This document shows positions 1 through 12,299 of a stretch of DNA of 64,000 bases, in pieces. The notes below the pieces were generated by a model, which ran no database searches, was not told the DNA's origin, and saw only the letters and a list, made by a program, of their open reading frames with translations. Position 1 is the first letter of the stretch; every line of letters starts with the position of its first letter. Both the position numbers and the translations under genes were made by a program. Origin of the DNA: Eriocheir sinensis (taxonomy: Eukaryota; Arthropoda; Malacostraca; Decapoda; Varunidae); contig NC_066516.1 of NCBI RefSeq assembly GCF_024679095.1, forward strand, positions 25,470,313 to 25,534,312. Reading direction: 5' to 3'.

Positions 1-782
1 ATCAACACGATGGGGATGTGCGAGTCTCTTGTCTGGAAAAGTTTAATGAAGGTGGAGGGGTGCGAAAAAGGGGCACCGGGAATGATTTGGGGCGATACGC
101 TACCCAACATAATGAGCAGCCCCAGCCGAATCATGGACGGCGAAGCGAATTGTAACGCCGAACAATAAAGGAAGATTACGTAGGCCCCGCGGTGGACGGC
201 AAGAAGGTGAGGTCCCGATTCAATTAATAATGAGAAAAAACTTGCCCGAACCAGATTCTCTCTCTCCCTTATCCACTTGTTTATTCATTAGTGAAGCAAT
301 AAACGGCATCCTCGTGCTGCGGCGTAAAAAGGGTGCGGGGTGGGGGTGGGGGTGGGGGGGAGTGTGAGGAACCAGGTTGATATCACCACCTCTACCCACA
401 TCACTACCACCATCACCACCATTACTAAAGCGCATTACCACCCCCTTCCTCTTCCTCTTCCTCCTTGTTGCGTGACCGTTAACATGACATCAGAAACACA
501 CACACAGTGATGTCACCTCCACCGCTCCGTAACCTCCACATAATTAATGATTATTAAACGCCCTTGGCAGGCACTCCAGCAGGTGAGCGTCGAGGGGAGT
601 TTGCGAGCGTCCGGGAGGGGAGGGGGACGAGACCTCAACACCCCACGCAGCATCCATCTGAAAGAATGACTGTCCTGTTTAGCGAATATGTAGTGTATAA
701 TATACGTAAATCATTATTTGAAGTGTTTACACGAATACTATGACTGCCATTATAACGGCGACTATGTACCACTACTGGTGTT

Positions 783-783
<1 letters not shown>
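1..783. other. Spacer, no gene recognised
   Basis: I see no recognisable gene. The stretch contains a short G-rich run near 335-360, clustered CAC/CAT triplets near 385-425, and a splice-donor-like CAG|GTGAGC at 580-587 that may belong with the possible exon at 1227-1345. Confidence 0.5.
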
Positions 784-817
<34 letters not shown>

Positions 818-855
818 AACTACTGCTGCTGCTGCTGCTACTACTGCTACTACTA
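784..855. repeat. Compound (TAC)n/(TGC)n microsatellite
   Basis: About 70 bp of TAC (CTA) triplets that switch to TGC triplets and back. This is a simple tandem repeat with no coding sense. Confidence 0.85.
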
Positions 856-985
856 ATTCAACTTAGTGATATATTCCTCTTCTAATTAATCATTGTCTAT
901 GACGGTGACGTTCTTTGTGTTTTAGTAATACTATTGTTTTTAGTTACGATCATGGTTATTCTCATTTTTCGTCTTATTGTCATTA

Positions 986-1112
<127 letters not shown>

Positions 1113-1226
1113 TAATATAATTATTGTTATTGTTTTTGTTATTATTATTGTTATTATTATTATATACTTCTTATTCGAGCAGAACTGAAGGTTAATTCTT
1201 ATCTAACTGTTTTCTCTCTCATTCAG

Positions 1227-1345
1227 GCTTCAGCGGCCGTCCGTCACATCGCTGATCGTTCCTTCCACTTAATATTACGTGAGCAAGGGCGGCGCGGGAG
1301 TGTGTGGGGAGGCGGCCGCCGCGCCGGTCATCAGGGCACGTGCCG
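1227..1345 (+). other. Possible small exon (unidentified)
   Basis: A GC- and CpG-rich island of 119 bp lies between a good acceptor (pyrimidine tract TTTCTCTCTCATTCAG, AG at 1225-1226) and a strong donor (GTGAGTG from 1346). One frame is open throughout: it begins Ala-Ser-Ala-Ala-Val-Arg and ends near Gly-Thr-Cys-Arg. The local base composition differs sharply from the AT-rich flanks. No protein family was recognised. It could be a 5' UTR exon, an internal coding exon, or chance. A second donor-like site at 583 would define an upstream intron of about 640 bp. No start codon or polyadenylation signal ties it to a known gene. Confidence 0.22.
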
Positions 1346-1501
1346 GTGAGTGTTTGCTCTGTCGTTTGGTGTTGTGTCAATCGGATGTTTTGTGTTTTAC
1401 GTTAAAGGGGTTGGAGAACGTGGGGGGGCGCGAGGCAGTCAGCTGAGTTAAAATAAAGAAACGATATTTGATTATGGGACGGCCTTGGGACTTGTCTTTT
1501 T

Positions 1502-1616
<115 letters not shown>

Positions 1617-1805
1617 GATGCTGTGTCACCTCATTCTGTGTTCACTGATGCGGAAAACTTAACATCTTGCACATGTCAAATTTCTTCTAATCATCATGTT
1701 GACACGTTAACTTCACCAACACATGTATACTGCTTGTTTTCGTGGTTGTGTCTTAATCAGTTGTCTCACCCCTTTTTCCCCTTTCACCATTTACTTTTTT
1801 TTTAT

Positions 1806-1967
1806 CTATGGCCTTGTTTTCCCTCCTTCCATTAGCGTATCTTTCTATCCATTTCGTAAATTAACTCTTTGGGGGAAAAAAATATAGCCAACTGATCTAT
1901 GGCCTTGTTTTCCCTCCTTCCATTAGCGTATCTTTCTATCCATTTCGTAAATTAACTCTTTGGGGTT
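1806..1967. repeat. Direct duplication, ~91-bp offset
   Basis: A segment of about 69 bp starting at 1806 (ctatggccttgttttccc...) recurs almost unchanged from 1897, separated by an A-rich linker near 1875-1896. It looks like a recent local tandem duplication. Confidence 0.85.
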
Positions 1968-2689
1968 GAGCTGTCCAACCTTCCCTCCATTCTTAAATCA
2001 TTTGTTCAATCTAATTTTTTCATGATTTACGGATGACAGTTCGCCGTTCACACAGCGACAACAAAACAATTCTTAATCCAATGACGCCCACTCCTCATTG
2101 GCCGTTTGTTTGTTTGTTGACATGTTTGAGTCAGCGACGATAATAATGATTTCATGCTTCTGTATAAAGTAAATAAATAGATAAATAAATAGATAACTTA
2201 TCTAACTAACTAACTAAGTGAATAAAGGAAGAAATAGGGAAATTAATAATAGATAAATAATTGAATCAGTAAATACGAAAATAAGTAAACATTTATGCAC
2301 AAACTTGGACACACAAGACGACAGCTTGAAGTAAAAACGGGACAGTCCATCACATCCAAAGGTAACAAAACAGTGCGCGGTGCAGTGAAGCGTGCGAGTA
2401 ATACGAATTTGCGATTATTCTACTTCAGAGGCACATCATTGATTAACAAGACCCTGCACACCGTTCTGCAGTTAAGAGCACTTTACAGATTACATCAGAA
2501 CACACATATGCCACAGTGGAAGAGCAGTGGAAGTGTTAATATCCTTTTCCTATTCTTTTGTGCTGTCTATAATCACGGTAGACTCTCTAGAGGGGACTGG
2601 TGGATGGTCCCAGCCAGTTAGTGGCGTTGGGGAATTTTATTTATAGTGATTGCCGTGATACGACTCTTGTTTGTGTATTGTGGGTATGT
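1968..2689. other. AT-rich spacer, no gene recognised
   Basis: The stretch holds TAAA/TAGA-type simple sequence at about 2165-2290 and a 108-codon open frame at 2295-2621 that matches no family I know. The frame has no signal peptide or recognisable domain, and I do not call it a gene. Confidence 0.4.
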
Positions 2690-2996
2690 TTTTTCTTATG
2701 TTCCGCCTTTAGCACCAATAAGCTTTCTTGATAGTGCTTGATGGTCAGTGGCAGCTCGCAACGGCGCAGTCAAGTTTTTTTATTTTTTTTATTGACACAC
2801 TCCTGCTTGGCTCATGCTGCCCCCCAGAGCTCATCTGGAGTCCGGACTGATAGGTGGTCTTCAGAACAACATGTGGGTAGTCTTAGGACACTTGGTGGTG
2901 ACCGAAAATTGTCATCTTGTATGAGCGGGCGGGATTGGAACCCGGGTCCTCCAGGACACCGCCCCCGCACACTGACCACTCAGCCACTGCCTCTCC
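2690..2996 (-). mobile_element. tRNA-derived SINE, family B, copy 1
   Basis: On the minus strand the element begins with a tRNA-like head: an A-box-like TGGCTGAGTGGTCAG and a B-box-like GGGTTCCAATCCC, lying in 2920-2993. A body shared with 23945-24240 and 54185-54505 follows, recognisable by the plus-strand blocks ggctcatgctgcccccc and gtggtcttcagaacaacatg. Its distal end is degraded and interrupted by a T-rich run at 2777-2793. Family naming is mine. RNA polymerase III transcription is inferred from the A and B boxes. A (TA)n array begins 15 bp beyond the head. Confidence 0.75.
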
Positions 2997-3010
2997 TATG
3001 AGTTTGATGG

Positions 3011-3135
<125 letters not shown>

Positions 3136-3168
3136 CTTCAGTCGTCAATATCTCAAATTTCTTAGCAT

Positions 3169-3171
<3 letters not shown>

Positions 3172-3250
<79 letters not shown>
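3172..3250. repeat. (GT)n microsatellite
   Basis: About 39 GT units, 38 bp after the preceding (TA)n array. Confidence 0.97.
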
Positions 3251-3251
<1 letters not shown>

Positions 3252-3599
3252 GTGAGAATACGTAGAAATAAATAATAAGAAAACGACTCAAAATATAAAG
3301 AAAACTAGGAAAACATAAAATACATGAAACGAAGATAGAGGAAATAACAAAAAAAAAGAAAAAAAGAAGAGAGAGAAATAAATAAAAATAATAACGACAG
3401 AAGCAAAGAGGAAGGAAAAAAAAAACTTGAATCCGCGGCAGGCATTTCCTCTCCTTTGTACACGCTGCGTCCTACGGCCAAACACCCGACGTCAAGGGGG
3501 AACAAAAAAAAGCCTTCCTAGGAGTCTATGAGGAGCGGCAGGACGTCAGGCTCCCTCCTCAACGCTCTCTCGTAAATCTTCTCCACCGGGATGAGAGAG
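3251..3599. other. A-rich spacer
   Basis: Purine-rich, A-dominated sequence from 3260 to 3425, then mixed sequence. No gene recognised. The minus-strand open frames here are low-complexity Phe/Ser runs. Confidence 0.5.
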
Positions 3600-3633
<34 letters not shown>

Positions 3634-3652
3634 TGTGTGTGTGTGTGTTGTG
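3600..3652. repeat. Imperfect (GT)n microsatellite
   Basis: GT units with one interruption (gtctgtg), preceded by a short GA run. Confidence 0.9.
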
Positions 3653-3739
3653 AGGGCGGGATGCGTCCGGGTGGTAGCAGGTAAACAGGCAATAGAAGAA
3701 GTAAGAAGAGGAGCGGTAGAAGGAGTAGGAGGAAAAGGA

Positions 3740-4330
3740 AGAAAGTAAAGTTTGGATGCTGGTGGAAGATGGAAGATGAGGTGGTGGTGGATCTTGGGAA
3801 AGTGGTAGATAGTGGGAGGAGGTAATGGCTGAAAAGGAAAGAGGAAGAAAGCGAAATGAGGATGCTGTTGAAAAATGGAGGTTGAGGTGGCGGAGGGTGG
3901 GAAAATTTGTAGAGGGTGGGAAGAGGTAAGGGCTAAAAGGGAAAATGGAGGTGGAAGTGGAAGAGAAGGAAAGTGAAGTGAGGATGTTGGTGGAGGATGG
4001 AGAATGATGTAATAGAGGGTGGGAATATGGTCGATGGTAGGTGGTTGTAATGGCTATAAAGGAAAGTGGAAGAGTTGTGAAGCGAGTATGTACGAAAGAC
4101 TGAAGATGAGGTGCATGGGAACGTGATAAACGATGGACAGAGGTAATGGCTGAAAGGGAAAGTGGTTAAGATGGAAGATGGGAGAATGTCGATGGAAAGA
4201 AGAGTAAGGGAAGAAGGATGTCAAGGGAAGTGGTATGTGCAGGAGGAAGGGGAGAAGGTGATAGCGAAGAGAAGAGAAGGGAAGGGAAGGGAAGGAGGTG
4301 AGGGTTAGTGTTAATAAAGAAGGATAGGGA
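3740..4330. repeat. Purine-rich degenerate minisatellite, ~95-125 bp period
   Basis: Related copies of an anchor like gaggtaatggctgaaaagg occur near 3820, 3923, 4046 and 4140, each followed by similar GA-rich text, giving about four or five diverged units. The plus strand is nearly all purine with T. No coding sense. Confidence 0.6.
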
Positions 4331-4334
4331 AAAA

Positions 4335-4477
<143 letters not shown>

Positions 4478-4640
4478 GTGATAGGAAGAAGTTCGATATA
4501 CTGATGACTGAAGAAAAATATACATCACGCCTAATAATCCACGAAGCTCTCACCGTCCAGCCTCGCGTATCACTGAAGGGGAACGAGTGGAAAGGTTCCG
4601 AATATTCCTGCCGCTTCTTCCCGTTTCATGTGCAACGGGG

Positions 4641-4708
<68 letters not shown>

Positions 4709-4738
4709 TGTGCGGTCATCCGTGTGAGAGTGAAGGAC

Positions 4739-4796
<58 letters not shown>

Positions 4797-4838
4797 ATCC
4801 ACGCCCCCATTTCTATCTATGTATGTGTGTGTGTGTTC
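4641..4838. repeat. Cluster of (GT)n microsatellites
   Basis: Two long GT runs (about 4641-4704 and 4740-4792) and a short one (about 4823-4836) are separated by short unique segments. Confidence 0.95.
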
Positions 4839-5814
<976 letters not shown>

Positions 5815-5895
5815 AAGACGAAAAGCAATTTAGAAGCCGCCTTGGTTTTTGAGTTGATAATTACTGACACTTCTCATTATGTAGGGCTTCGAATA
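5815..5895. repeat. Interspersed repeat, copy related to 11815-11885
   Basis: Shares the blocks caatttagaagc and tttttgagttgataat, in the same order and spacing, with the later site. This implies a dispersed, unnamed repeat family. Confidence 0.6.
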
Positions 5896-7364
5896 CAGAC
5901 GTAAAATTAAGTGTGTACCATCCCAGCCTATTCTAATCTTTGACTTAGCTCTGATTGATTCGCATATCATTCTTATCTTTGGATTATGCATTTAACACCA
6001 GTCTGGTCGATTCTTTCTCTTCTCCCTCGATGGTGTCCCGTGGTTTCCCTATCGTTCATAGCTTCGGTGCAAAACTAGCTTCTTCCACTCCCTTTCTTAC
6101 TCCTCTTCCTCTTCTCATCTCTTACGTCTTCATACCGTCTTCTTCTTCTTCTTCTTCCTCCTCCTCCTCCTCCTCCTCTTCCGCTATATCGCTTTACACT
6201 TTCATTTTCCTTGTCAGTAAAGTCATTGCTTCCTTTCTACTTTATATCCCTGTACGCGCTGTTTAAACTGTTTGTATCTAAGCTAATCTTTATGTTCAAC
6301 CTTTGTCGTCTATTTTGTTCTTCAGTTACAGTAACGATTTGTTTTTGTCATAATTTTTATTACTTTTTTTTTACTGATTTTATTAACCTAAATTATTTCC
6401 GAATAGTTTTTTTTTTATCTTTTTAGTTTGCTCATTAAAATCATATTCAATTTGCCTGTCTTTTTCCTCTTAACATTTTTTCCCTCGTAATTCTTGTGTA
6501 TCTTCCGTGTTAACTCTTCTTCCATTACCTCCTCTCACTCTCCCCGTGTCTCCCCCTCCTTTTGCAATAACAGCGAGGCGGACCAACGGTGGACTGTGGA
6601 GGCAGGAATCTCTTGGCCCGTTCCTCCTATCCTGCCCCCTTCTACCCCTCCTCCGCTTTCCTTGCTGACCATTGCCTCATCTTTATTACTTTCTGAACTC
6701 TCCTTCCTGCCATCCTCCTTCCGCTCAGCTGGTGGCACAACGCCCCTTTATACGCTCTTTACGTTATTCATTTCTTTTGCACTACCGCCACAGGAGACGC
6801 AGGAAGCAGGAAGCGAGTTTTGAAAAGAGAAAACGCGCTGTCTGTAATAGCAATAGGCAACCCTCTCTTCCTCCATTCCTCCTCTTCGTCCTCCTCCTCT
6901 TTCCCCAGCTCTTCCTTCTCCATCTCCTCAGTCTATAACCCTCCTCTCTACCGCCCTCCTCCCCTCCTCTTCCTTCTCTCCGGCTTATCCCCTCCTCCTA
7001 CTCCCCGCCTCCTCCTCCTCCTCCTCTTCCTCCTGCTCCCCTTCCCGCTTCGCCCACAACAAGGTCAATGTCACTCTCACTAGCGGATACAGCACGATGT
7101 CTGATGGTGAAGTTACGTTCGATGCTTCCCGTTGGTGTTTGCCTCGCCATGAACCGCCTAACACTCGCCAAGCCTCAGCGACCATCCTCGGGGCACACAT
7201 TAACCTCGCCGCACACTGTCCAAGGCCCGTAAGACATAAATGTGTTGGTATGTTGCATTGGAATTTGGAGAGAGTTGTTTCACTGGACGTGTTTCGTAAG
7301 TTTTCTCTGGTAGCCAACACCTGCCGTCCCCTGAAAGCTTTTCTCCTCTTCTTCCTCTTCTCCC
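5896..7364. other. Pyrimidine-rich spacer with (TTC)/(TCC) tracts
   Basis: Long C+T-dominated plus strand, with TTC/TCC runs at 6138-6182, 6888-6930 and 7010-7034. No host gene recognised. Open frames on both strands are low-complexity Ser/Leu/Pro or Glu/Arg runs. Confidence 0.5.
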
Positions 7365-7434
7365 TCCTCCTCCTCCTCCTCCTCCTCCTCCTCCTCCTCC
7401 TCCTCCTCCTCCTCCTCCTCCTCCTCCTCCTCCT
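7365..7434. repeat. (TCC)n microsatellite
   Basis: About 23 uninterrupted trinucleotide units in CTC phase. Confidence 0.96.
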
Positions 7435-7634
7435 TTTTCTTCTTTCCTACTTTTATTTTTACCCCTCCGCTTAGTCCTTCCTTGTCCTCACGTTTCATAG
7501 CCGTCCATGCCCTGTAAGTCACCACCATCAGACTCCATTTATCAAGACTGTATTTGCAGAGGCATGAATACACTCCGGGAAGTGAATGCGTGTGGGCAGG
7601 GTTGGAAAGGAGTGGAAAGTCACGAGCGGTGGAG

Positions 7635-7980
7635 GTACCCGTTTGGGAGATACACTAAGATTGGTATTTATACTTCCGTTGAAATCTCCGGCATGCTTGT
7701 GGAGTCACAGGTGCAGAAGAGCGTTGGTTCTGGTTTGGCCGATACACTAAGATTAGTAATTATGGCGTTGTTGAAATCTCCGGCCTGCTTGCGAAAAGTT
7801 ACGGGTGCAGAAGGGCGTCAAAGGTACTGGCTTGACTAGACACCGAGATTTTCCAATTTGCTTGGGGAGAGTCACGGGTGCAGGAGAACGGCCGAGGTAC
7901 TGGTTTAGGCGATAGACTAAGATTGGTATTTATGGTAGTATTGAAATCTCCGCGTTGCTCGTTTGACGGGGTTTTCTTTT
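7635..7980. repeat. Degenerate tandem repeat, ~90-bp period
   Basis: The anchor gatacactaagattggta recurs in diverged form near 7650, 7741, 7838 and 7910, and each unit also carries gaaatctccggc or a variant and cacgggtgcag-like text. About four units. Confidence 0.75.
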
Positions 7981-8233
7981 GTTGTGCTTTTATCCGTTTA
8001 CATGCTACTGGGTATTCCCTTCGTCTTCCATTAATAGTTTAGCTGTTTGTTGTTTATTTTCGCCCTTAAGCAATAATACATAACGGTGTTAACATGAACC
8101 AAAGAGCAAAAAGTTAAACCGGCCAAGTCTGCCAAGTCCCCTGGTCCGAGAAAAGAGTTAGAAGAGATGATTTCCATTTTACAATCTGTCATTCCAATTT
8201 CATGTTGCAACGGCTCATCTTCATATTGTCCCT

Positions 8234-8290
8234 CCCTCCTCCTCCTCCTCCTCCTCCTCCTCAGCATCATCATCATCATCATCATAGTCA
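8234..8290. repeat. (TCC)n followed by (ATC)n
   Basis: Two short trinucleotide tracts back to back. Confidence 0.9.
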
Positions 8291-8619
8291 TCACCCCCGA
8301 CCCCTCTCCTTTCTTCTCTTATATTCCCTCTTCTTTTCCTTTTTCATCGTAGCGCCCACCAAACCTCCGCATCTCCCCTTTCTTCTTTCTTCATTCTATC
8401 ATTCTTTCTTCTGCCCCTTCATCTTACGTGTACCTATCGCTCTCTTCGTCGTTATAAGTAGTAGCGTAATCTCTTTATACCCCAGAACGCCATGTTATCT
8501 GTCCCTTTGTCTGTGTAATTTCTTTGATACTTTTTCTTCCGCTTAGCCATTACTTAATCTCTTTGTCTGCTAATGTAACCACGACTCTTAAGCAGCTTTG
8601 TCCTTCTACTGAACTTATG

Positions 8620-9597
8620 TGTTATTTTATTATGTTCATCGCTTGCCACAAACTTCCTCGTTCTCTCCTCCTCGTTTTCTATCGCCATCCTTCCTTTCGT
8701 ATACACTTGCCGTCTTATTATATTCGTGGGACTTGTATTTTAACAGCTTTTCAGTCCTAATACATGTCTGTTCCTGGACTTTTTCTCTGGTTTTCTCTTG
8801 CTACATAACTTTAATTGCCACTTCGTTTTCTATCGCCACCCTTTCTTTGTGCATTTGCCGTCTTATTAAAACTCGTAAAACTCATGATGTGTCCAATCCC
8901 TATAGTCATTTTCCTGATTTTTTTTTTTTCTGTTCATCGCTTCCTTCAAATTTTCATCGCTTCTTCGGTTTTTTTCTCCATTACTTTTTTTGTTGCACTT
9001 GTCGTCTTATTAAATTCGTGGGATATTTGATAACTGTCCAATATCTATGATGATTTTACTGAACTTTTTTTTTTCTGTGCATCGCTTCCTACAGACTTTC
9101 ATCCTTTCCTCGGGTTCTCTCCCCATTCTTGCACTTGCTGTCCAATTAAACCTATGGGACTCTCAGTAAGTGCCAAATCCCTAGAATTATTGTTTTTAAC
9201 TGTATTTTTCTGTTTAGCGCTTGCTACAAACTGTCATCGCTTCTTTGGTTGCTCTCCTCACTCTTTGTTTAATAACTTGCCATATTATTAAACTCATAGG
9301 ACATTTAATGGGTGTCCAATCACTACAATTATTTTCTTGGACTTTTTCTACAAACTTTCATCGCTTCTTTGGATTCCCCCCCCTCCCCCCCCCTCCTCCC
9401 GTTCTTTCTCTGTACGTTTACCTTAATATTAAACTCGTCACTCGTAAAACATTTAATAAGTGTCCAATTTTTATAACTTTTTTCCTGAACTTTTTTTTTT
9501 TGTTCATCGCTTGCTACAAACTTTTATCGCTTCCTCGGTTCTGTTCCCCCATTCTTTCTTTGTTGCCCTTGCCGTCCTATTAAACCCGTGGGAATAG
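8620..9597. repeat. Degenerate satellite, ~140-bp period
   Basis: About seven units, recognised by the anchor ttcatcgcttgctacaaac (near 8637, 8799, 8931, 9077, 9212, 9344 and 9501), followed by a gccgtcttattaaactcgt-like block and a gtccaatccctat-like block. Spacings run from 132 to 162 bp. Units are diverged, so the array is old. Confidence 0.8.
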
Positions 9598-9783
9598 ACG
9601 CTGATTGCCTTTCGTTCCAGGCCAAAGGACGCCGTTGCCTTCCTGGGCCGCGGGCAGACGGGCGCCGCCTCCTGGCCCCGGCGAGACACTGGGCGCTCCG
9701 TGTGAAAAGAATGAATACTTTGATCACCTGTTTCTTTGTTGCTGTTTTTGCCTTCCTTGTTGTGCACGGAAAGGAGTGTTTGT

Positions 9784-9787
<4 letters not shown>
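9598..9787 (+). other. GC-rich block with a possible signal-peptide open frame
   Basis: A GC-rich block (9620-9690) follows an acceptor-like ttcgttccag (AG at 9619-9620). Within the open frame, the Met at 9711 starts a short hydrophobic sequence (MNTLITCFFVAVFAFLVVHG), like a secretory signal, followed by Lys-Glu-Cys-Leu-Tyr-Arg. The frame then runs into the GA repeat, so any real product would have to splice before it. No clear donor is seen. T-rich DNA often encodes hydrophobic runs by chance. Confidence 0.15.

Positions 9788-9871
<84 letters not shown>
9788..9871. repeat. (GA)n microsatellite
   Basis: About 41 GA units. Confidence 0.97.
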
Positions 9872-9874
<3 letters not shown>

Positions 9875-9940
9875 CAGACAGACACAAAGAAAAAAGATAA
9901 ACTGACTGACTGACTGAATAATGAATGAATGAAAAACAAA

Positions 9941-9941
<1 letters not shown>

Positions 9942-9990
<49 letters not shown>

Positions 9991-10018
9991 CACGCACACA
10001 CACACCCCGACACACATG
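9942..10018. repeat. (CA)n microsatellite with CG interruptions
   Basis: CA units with interruptions (cgcaca, cgcaca, ccccga) in the distal part, which suggests decay. Confidence 0.95.
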
Positions 10019-10204
10019 CACACTGCTATATGGGACGGGAGGCGGCGGGGTGAGGCGAAGCAGGTTGCGGGAAGGGAAGAACAAGAGACCCTAAGAGCAG
10101 ACCTTGGCGTACCCCTTCTATGTATACACACTCTTACGAAGGCCGCTAGAGGGCAAACAATGAGGGAGGGGAGTCAACACCGCGGGGACCTGCCTTGTAA
10201 TGAT

Positions 10205-10285
10205 CTTCCATCTCCGAGGTGATAGATGTTGATGGTGGTGGTGGTGGTGGCGATGGTTGCAGTGGTGGTGATGGTGGTAGCGGAG
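10205..10285. repeat. Imperfect (GGT)n tract
   Basis: GGT/GAT triplets over about 70 bp. Confidence 0.7.
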
Positions 10286-10534
10286 TAAGTGTCAAGCGTT
10301 ACCTTCAAGATCCTTCAGGTGTATATTTTTTCCTCTTTTAGTGATAAGAAGAATAAGCATGCAAGCATTATCCGTCTGGTTTTGTATGATATTTTTTTCT
10401 GATTATTGCAAGACTGCTTATGAACCCATTGCTTGTTTTTTATATTTATTTTCGCTTCTGTTGTTTTTATATTGTACTTATTGTTGTTGTCGTCATATTC
10501 ATGGTTGTCCTCCCCTTATCGTCTACCATCGTCG

Positions 10535-10612
<78 letters not shown>
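10535..10612. repeat. (GT)n microsatellite
   Basis: About 38 GT units. Confidence 0.97.
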
Positions 10613-10613
<1 letters not shown>

Positions 10614-11574
10614 GTGCGTCTGTCTATGTGTAACTACGCACGTGATCTTGTCTAATATCCTCGTTCGTCATCATATATTCACATTTTTTCTCCCGTGATC
10701 AAATTTCAAATGTTAACATGGTATTAGCATAATCCTTTGTCAGGTTGCATTATTAATTGTGCAGTCAGCTCTCGCAGCCACAGATTATCCCTTTGGCACG
10801 CCTACCACCACTAATACTGAGACTGATGCTGTTACGAGAGTCGGTTTCATTCAATCTGTCCGTCAACAAAGCGGTAATTTTGACTAGATGTGGCACCTGC
10901 ACATTTCTAGTTCATGAATACGCGAAAATCAATTGTTGCGATAGACATTCAAGCTAATTTTTCAATAAGCAATATAGTCAGATCATACTCGAACGAACTT
11001 ATGGCTTTTCAAATGCCTATAATTCATCTCATTTCAGTACATTAAAAGACATCTGGCTCTACAAGTGCAAACAAAAAGTATTTTATTGATTTCCCGCATG
11101 TAAATAACGATTTATTATATTCGAAATAACATGAAATGATAAATAATAAAGGTTGAGTGTGATGCTAGGGTAGGCTATTTCAAATATCATCCATGTTATT
11201 TGCATTCAATAAATTATCAAAATTTTTGAGAGGCTGTAAAGTGTTCAAGTATGATCTCACTATACTGTTTGATACAAGCTTGTCTTTTGTGTGCTTGTGT
11301 GGTGTATCATCGATGCAAATTGGCATGTTTGGGATTTATAAGAAATTGTTTTTTTTTGTATACATATACATTCAAATATGGCGCTGAAAAAAAAGGTTAA
11401 TTTTCACGCAATCACGAACTAACAATACACAGGTGCCACGTGTACGTTCGCGAGTGGCCAGATGGAATAAAACCGACTATAGCAGTGGTGGTGCATGAGT
11501 GGTAGTGTTGGAGCTCGTCAGTGGTTGCTTTCTGGCGTTCCAGTTACTATTTTTCTTAAGCAGGAAAAAAAATT
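10613..11574. other. Unique-looking spacer
   Basis: AT-rich, with no tandem pattern and no recognised coding motif. Several homopolymer T and A runs lie near 11348 and 11386. Confidence 0.5.
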
Positions 11575-11640
11575 AAGTATGAACACATGGAAAAAAAAAA
11601 AACAGACAATAGAAAGCCTGCTGGGTCATAACGGTTTTGC
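11575..11640 (-). mobile_element. Short LINE 3'-end remnant
   Basis: The text acacatgg(A)nacagacaatagaaagcct matches, with changes, the 3' end of the LINE copy at 23590-23943 (aaacatggaaac...acagacaacaggaagcct) in the same orientation. Only the non-coding tail is present. Confidence 0.45.
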
Positions 11641-11814
11641 TTGCTTTCCTGATTCAGTAAGTTCATTAGGCTCTTCACTGACCTGAGCAACAGATTACAC
11701 TACCTACGTACAGTTCAGTTCTTTCCAAATTACAAGTTACGTTCAATGTATTTTTTTTAAATGAGGATCGCAAATGAAGCCCAAAAGTCTACATAGAATC
11801 GATGTTAAATCTAA

Positions 11815-11885
11815 TGAAGACTAAAAACAATTTAGAAGCTGCTGTTGGCTTTTGAGTTGATAATACCTGACATATCTTAGAAAAC
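11815..11885. repeat. Interspersed repeat, copy related to 5815-5895
   Basis: Carries caatttagaagc followed by ttttgagttgataat and a ctgacat block, like the earlier copy. Confidence 0.6.
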
Positions 11886-12059
11886 TTAGAATGCGGCTGT
11901 TGATATTGTAGAGTAATAATAACATGTGGTGGTGTGAGGAGAGGAAACGAAGGAGGTGGCACAATAGGATGAGTTGGTGCAGAGGATAAAGGTGGAAGGA
12001 CGACCGTATTGAAGGGTGGGAGGGCGGCTGTTACTGACGTGGGATGACGCTTTGTTGAG

Positions 12060-12236
12060 AGTCATTGGTGGTGGTGGTAATAGTGTAGGTAGCGGTAGTA
12101 GCAGTTATGGTGGTGGTAGTGATAGGGGCAGTGGTAGGGATGAGGGTGGTGGTAGTGGTGGCGGTGGTGGTAGTAATGGTGATGGTGGTGGTGGTGGCGG
12201 CGGTGGTAGCGGTAGTGGTGGTGGTGGTGGTTCAGA
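12060..12236. repeat. Imperfect (GGT)n/(GTA)n tract
   Basis: About 175 bp of GGT, GTA and GGC triplets. The Gly/Ser-rich open frame through it is low complexity. Confidence 0.85.
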
Positions 12237-12299
12237 CAGGGTTCAAGGTCTTTAGCAGAACGCGACTCGCTTGCCGGGTTGACCAGAGGAATGCTTCTT

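Noticed and set aside
2295..2621. 108-codon frame
   Set aside because: No recognisable domain, no conservation evidence possible here, ordinary length for chance in AT-rich spacer.
7097..7474. 125-codon frame ending in a leucine run
   Set aside because: The run is the TCC microsatellite; the first part matches no family and overlaps a minus-strand frame.
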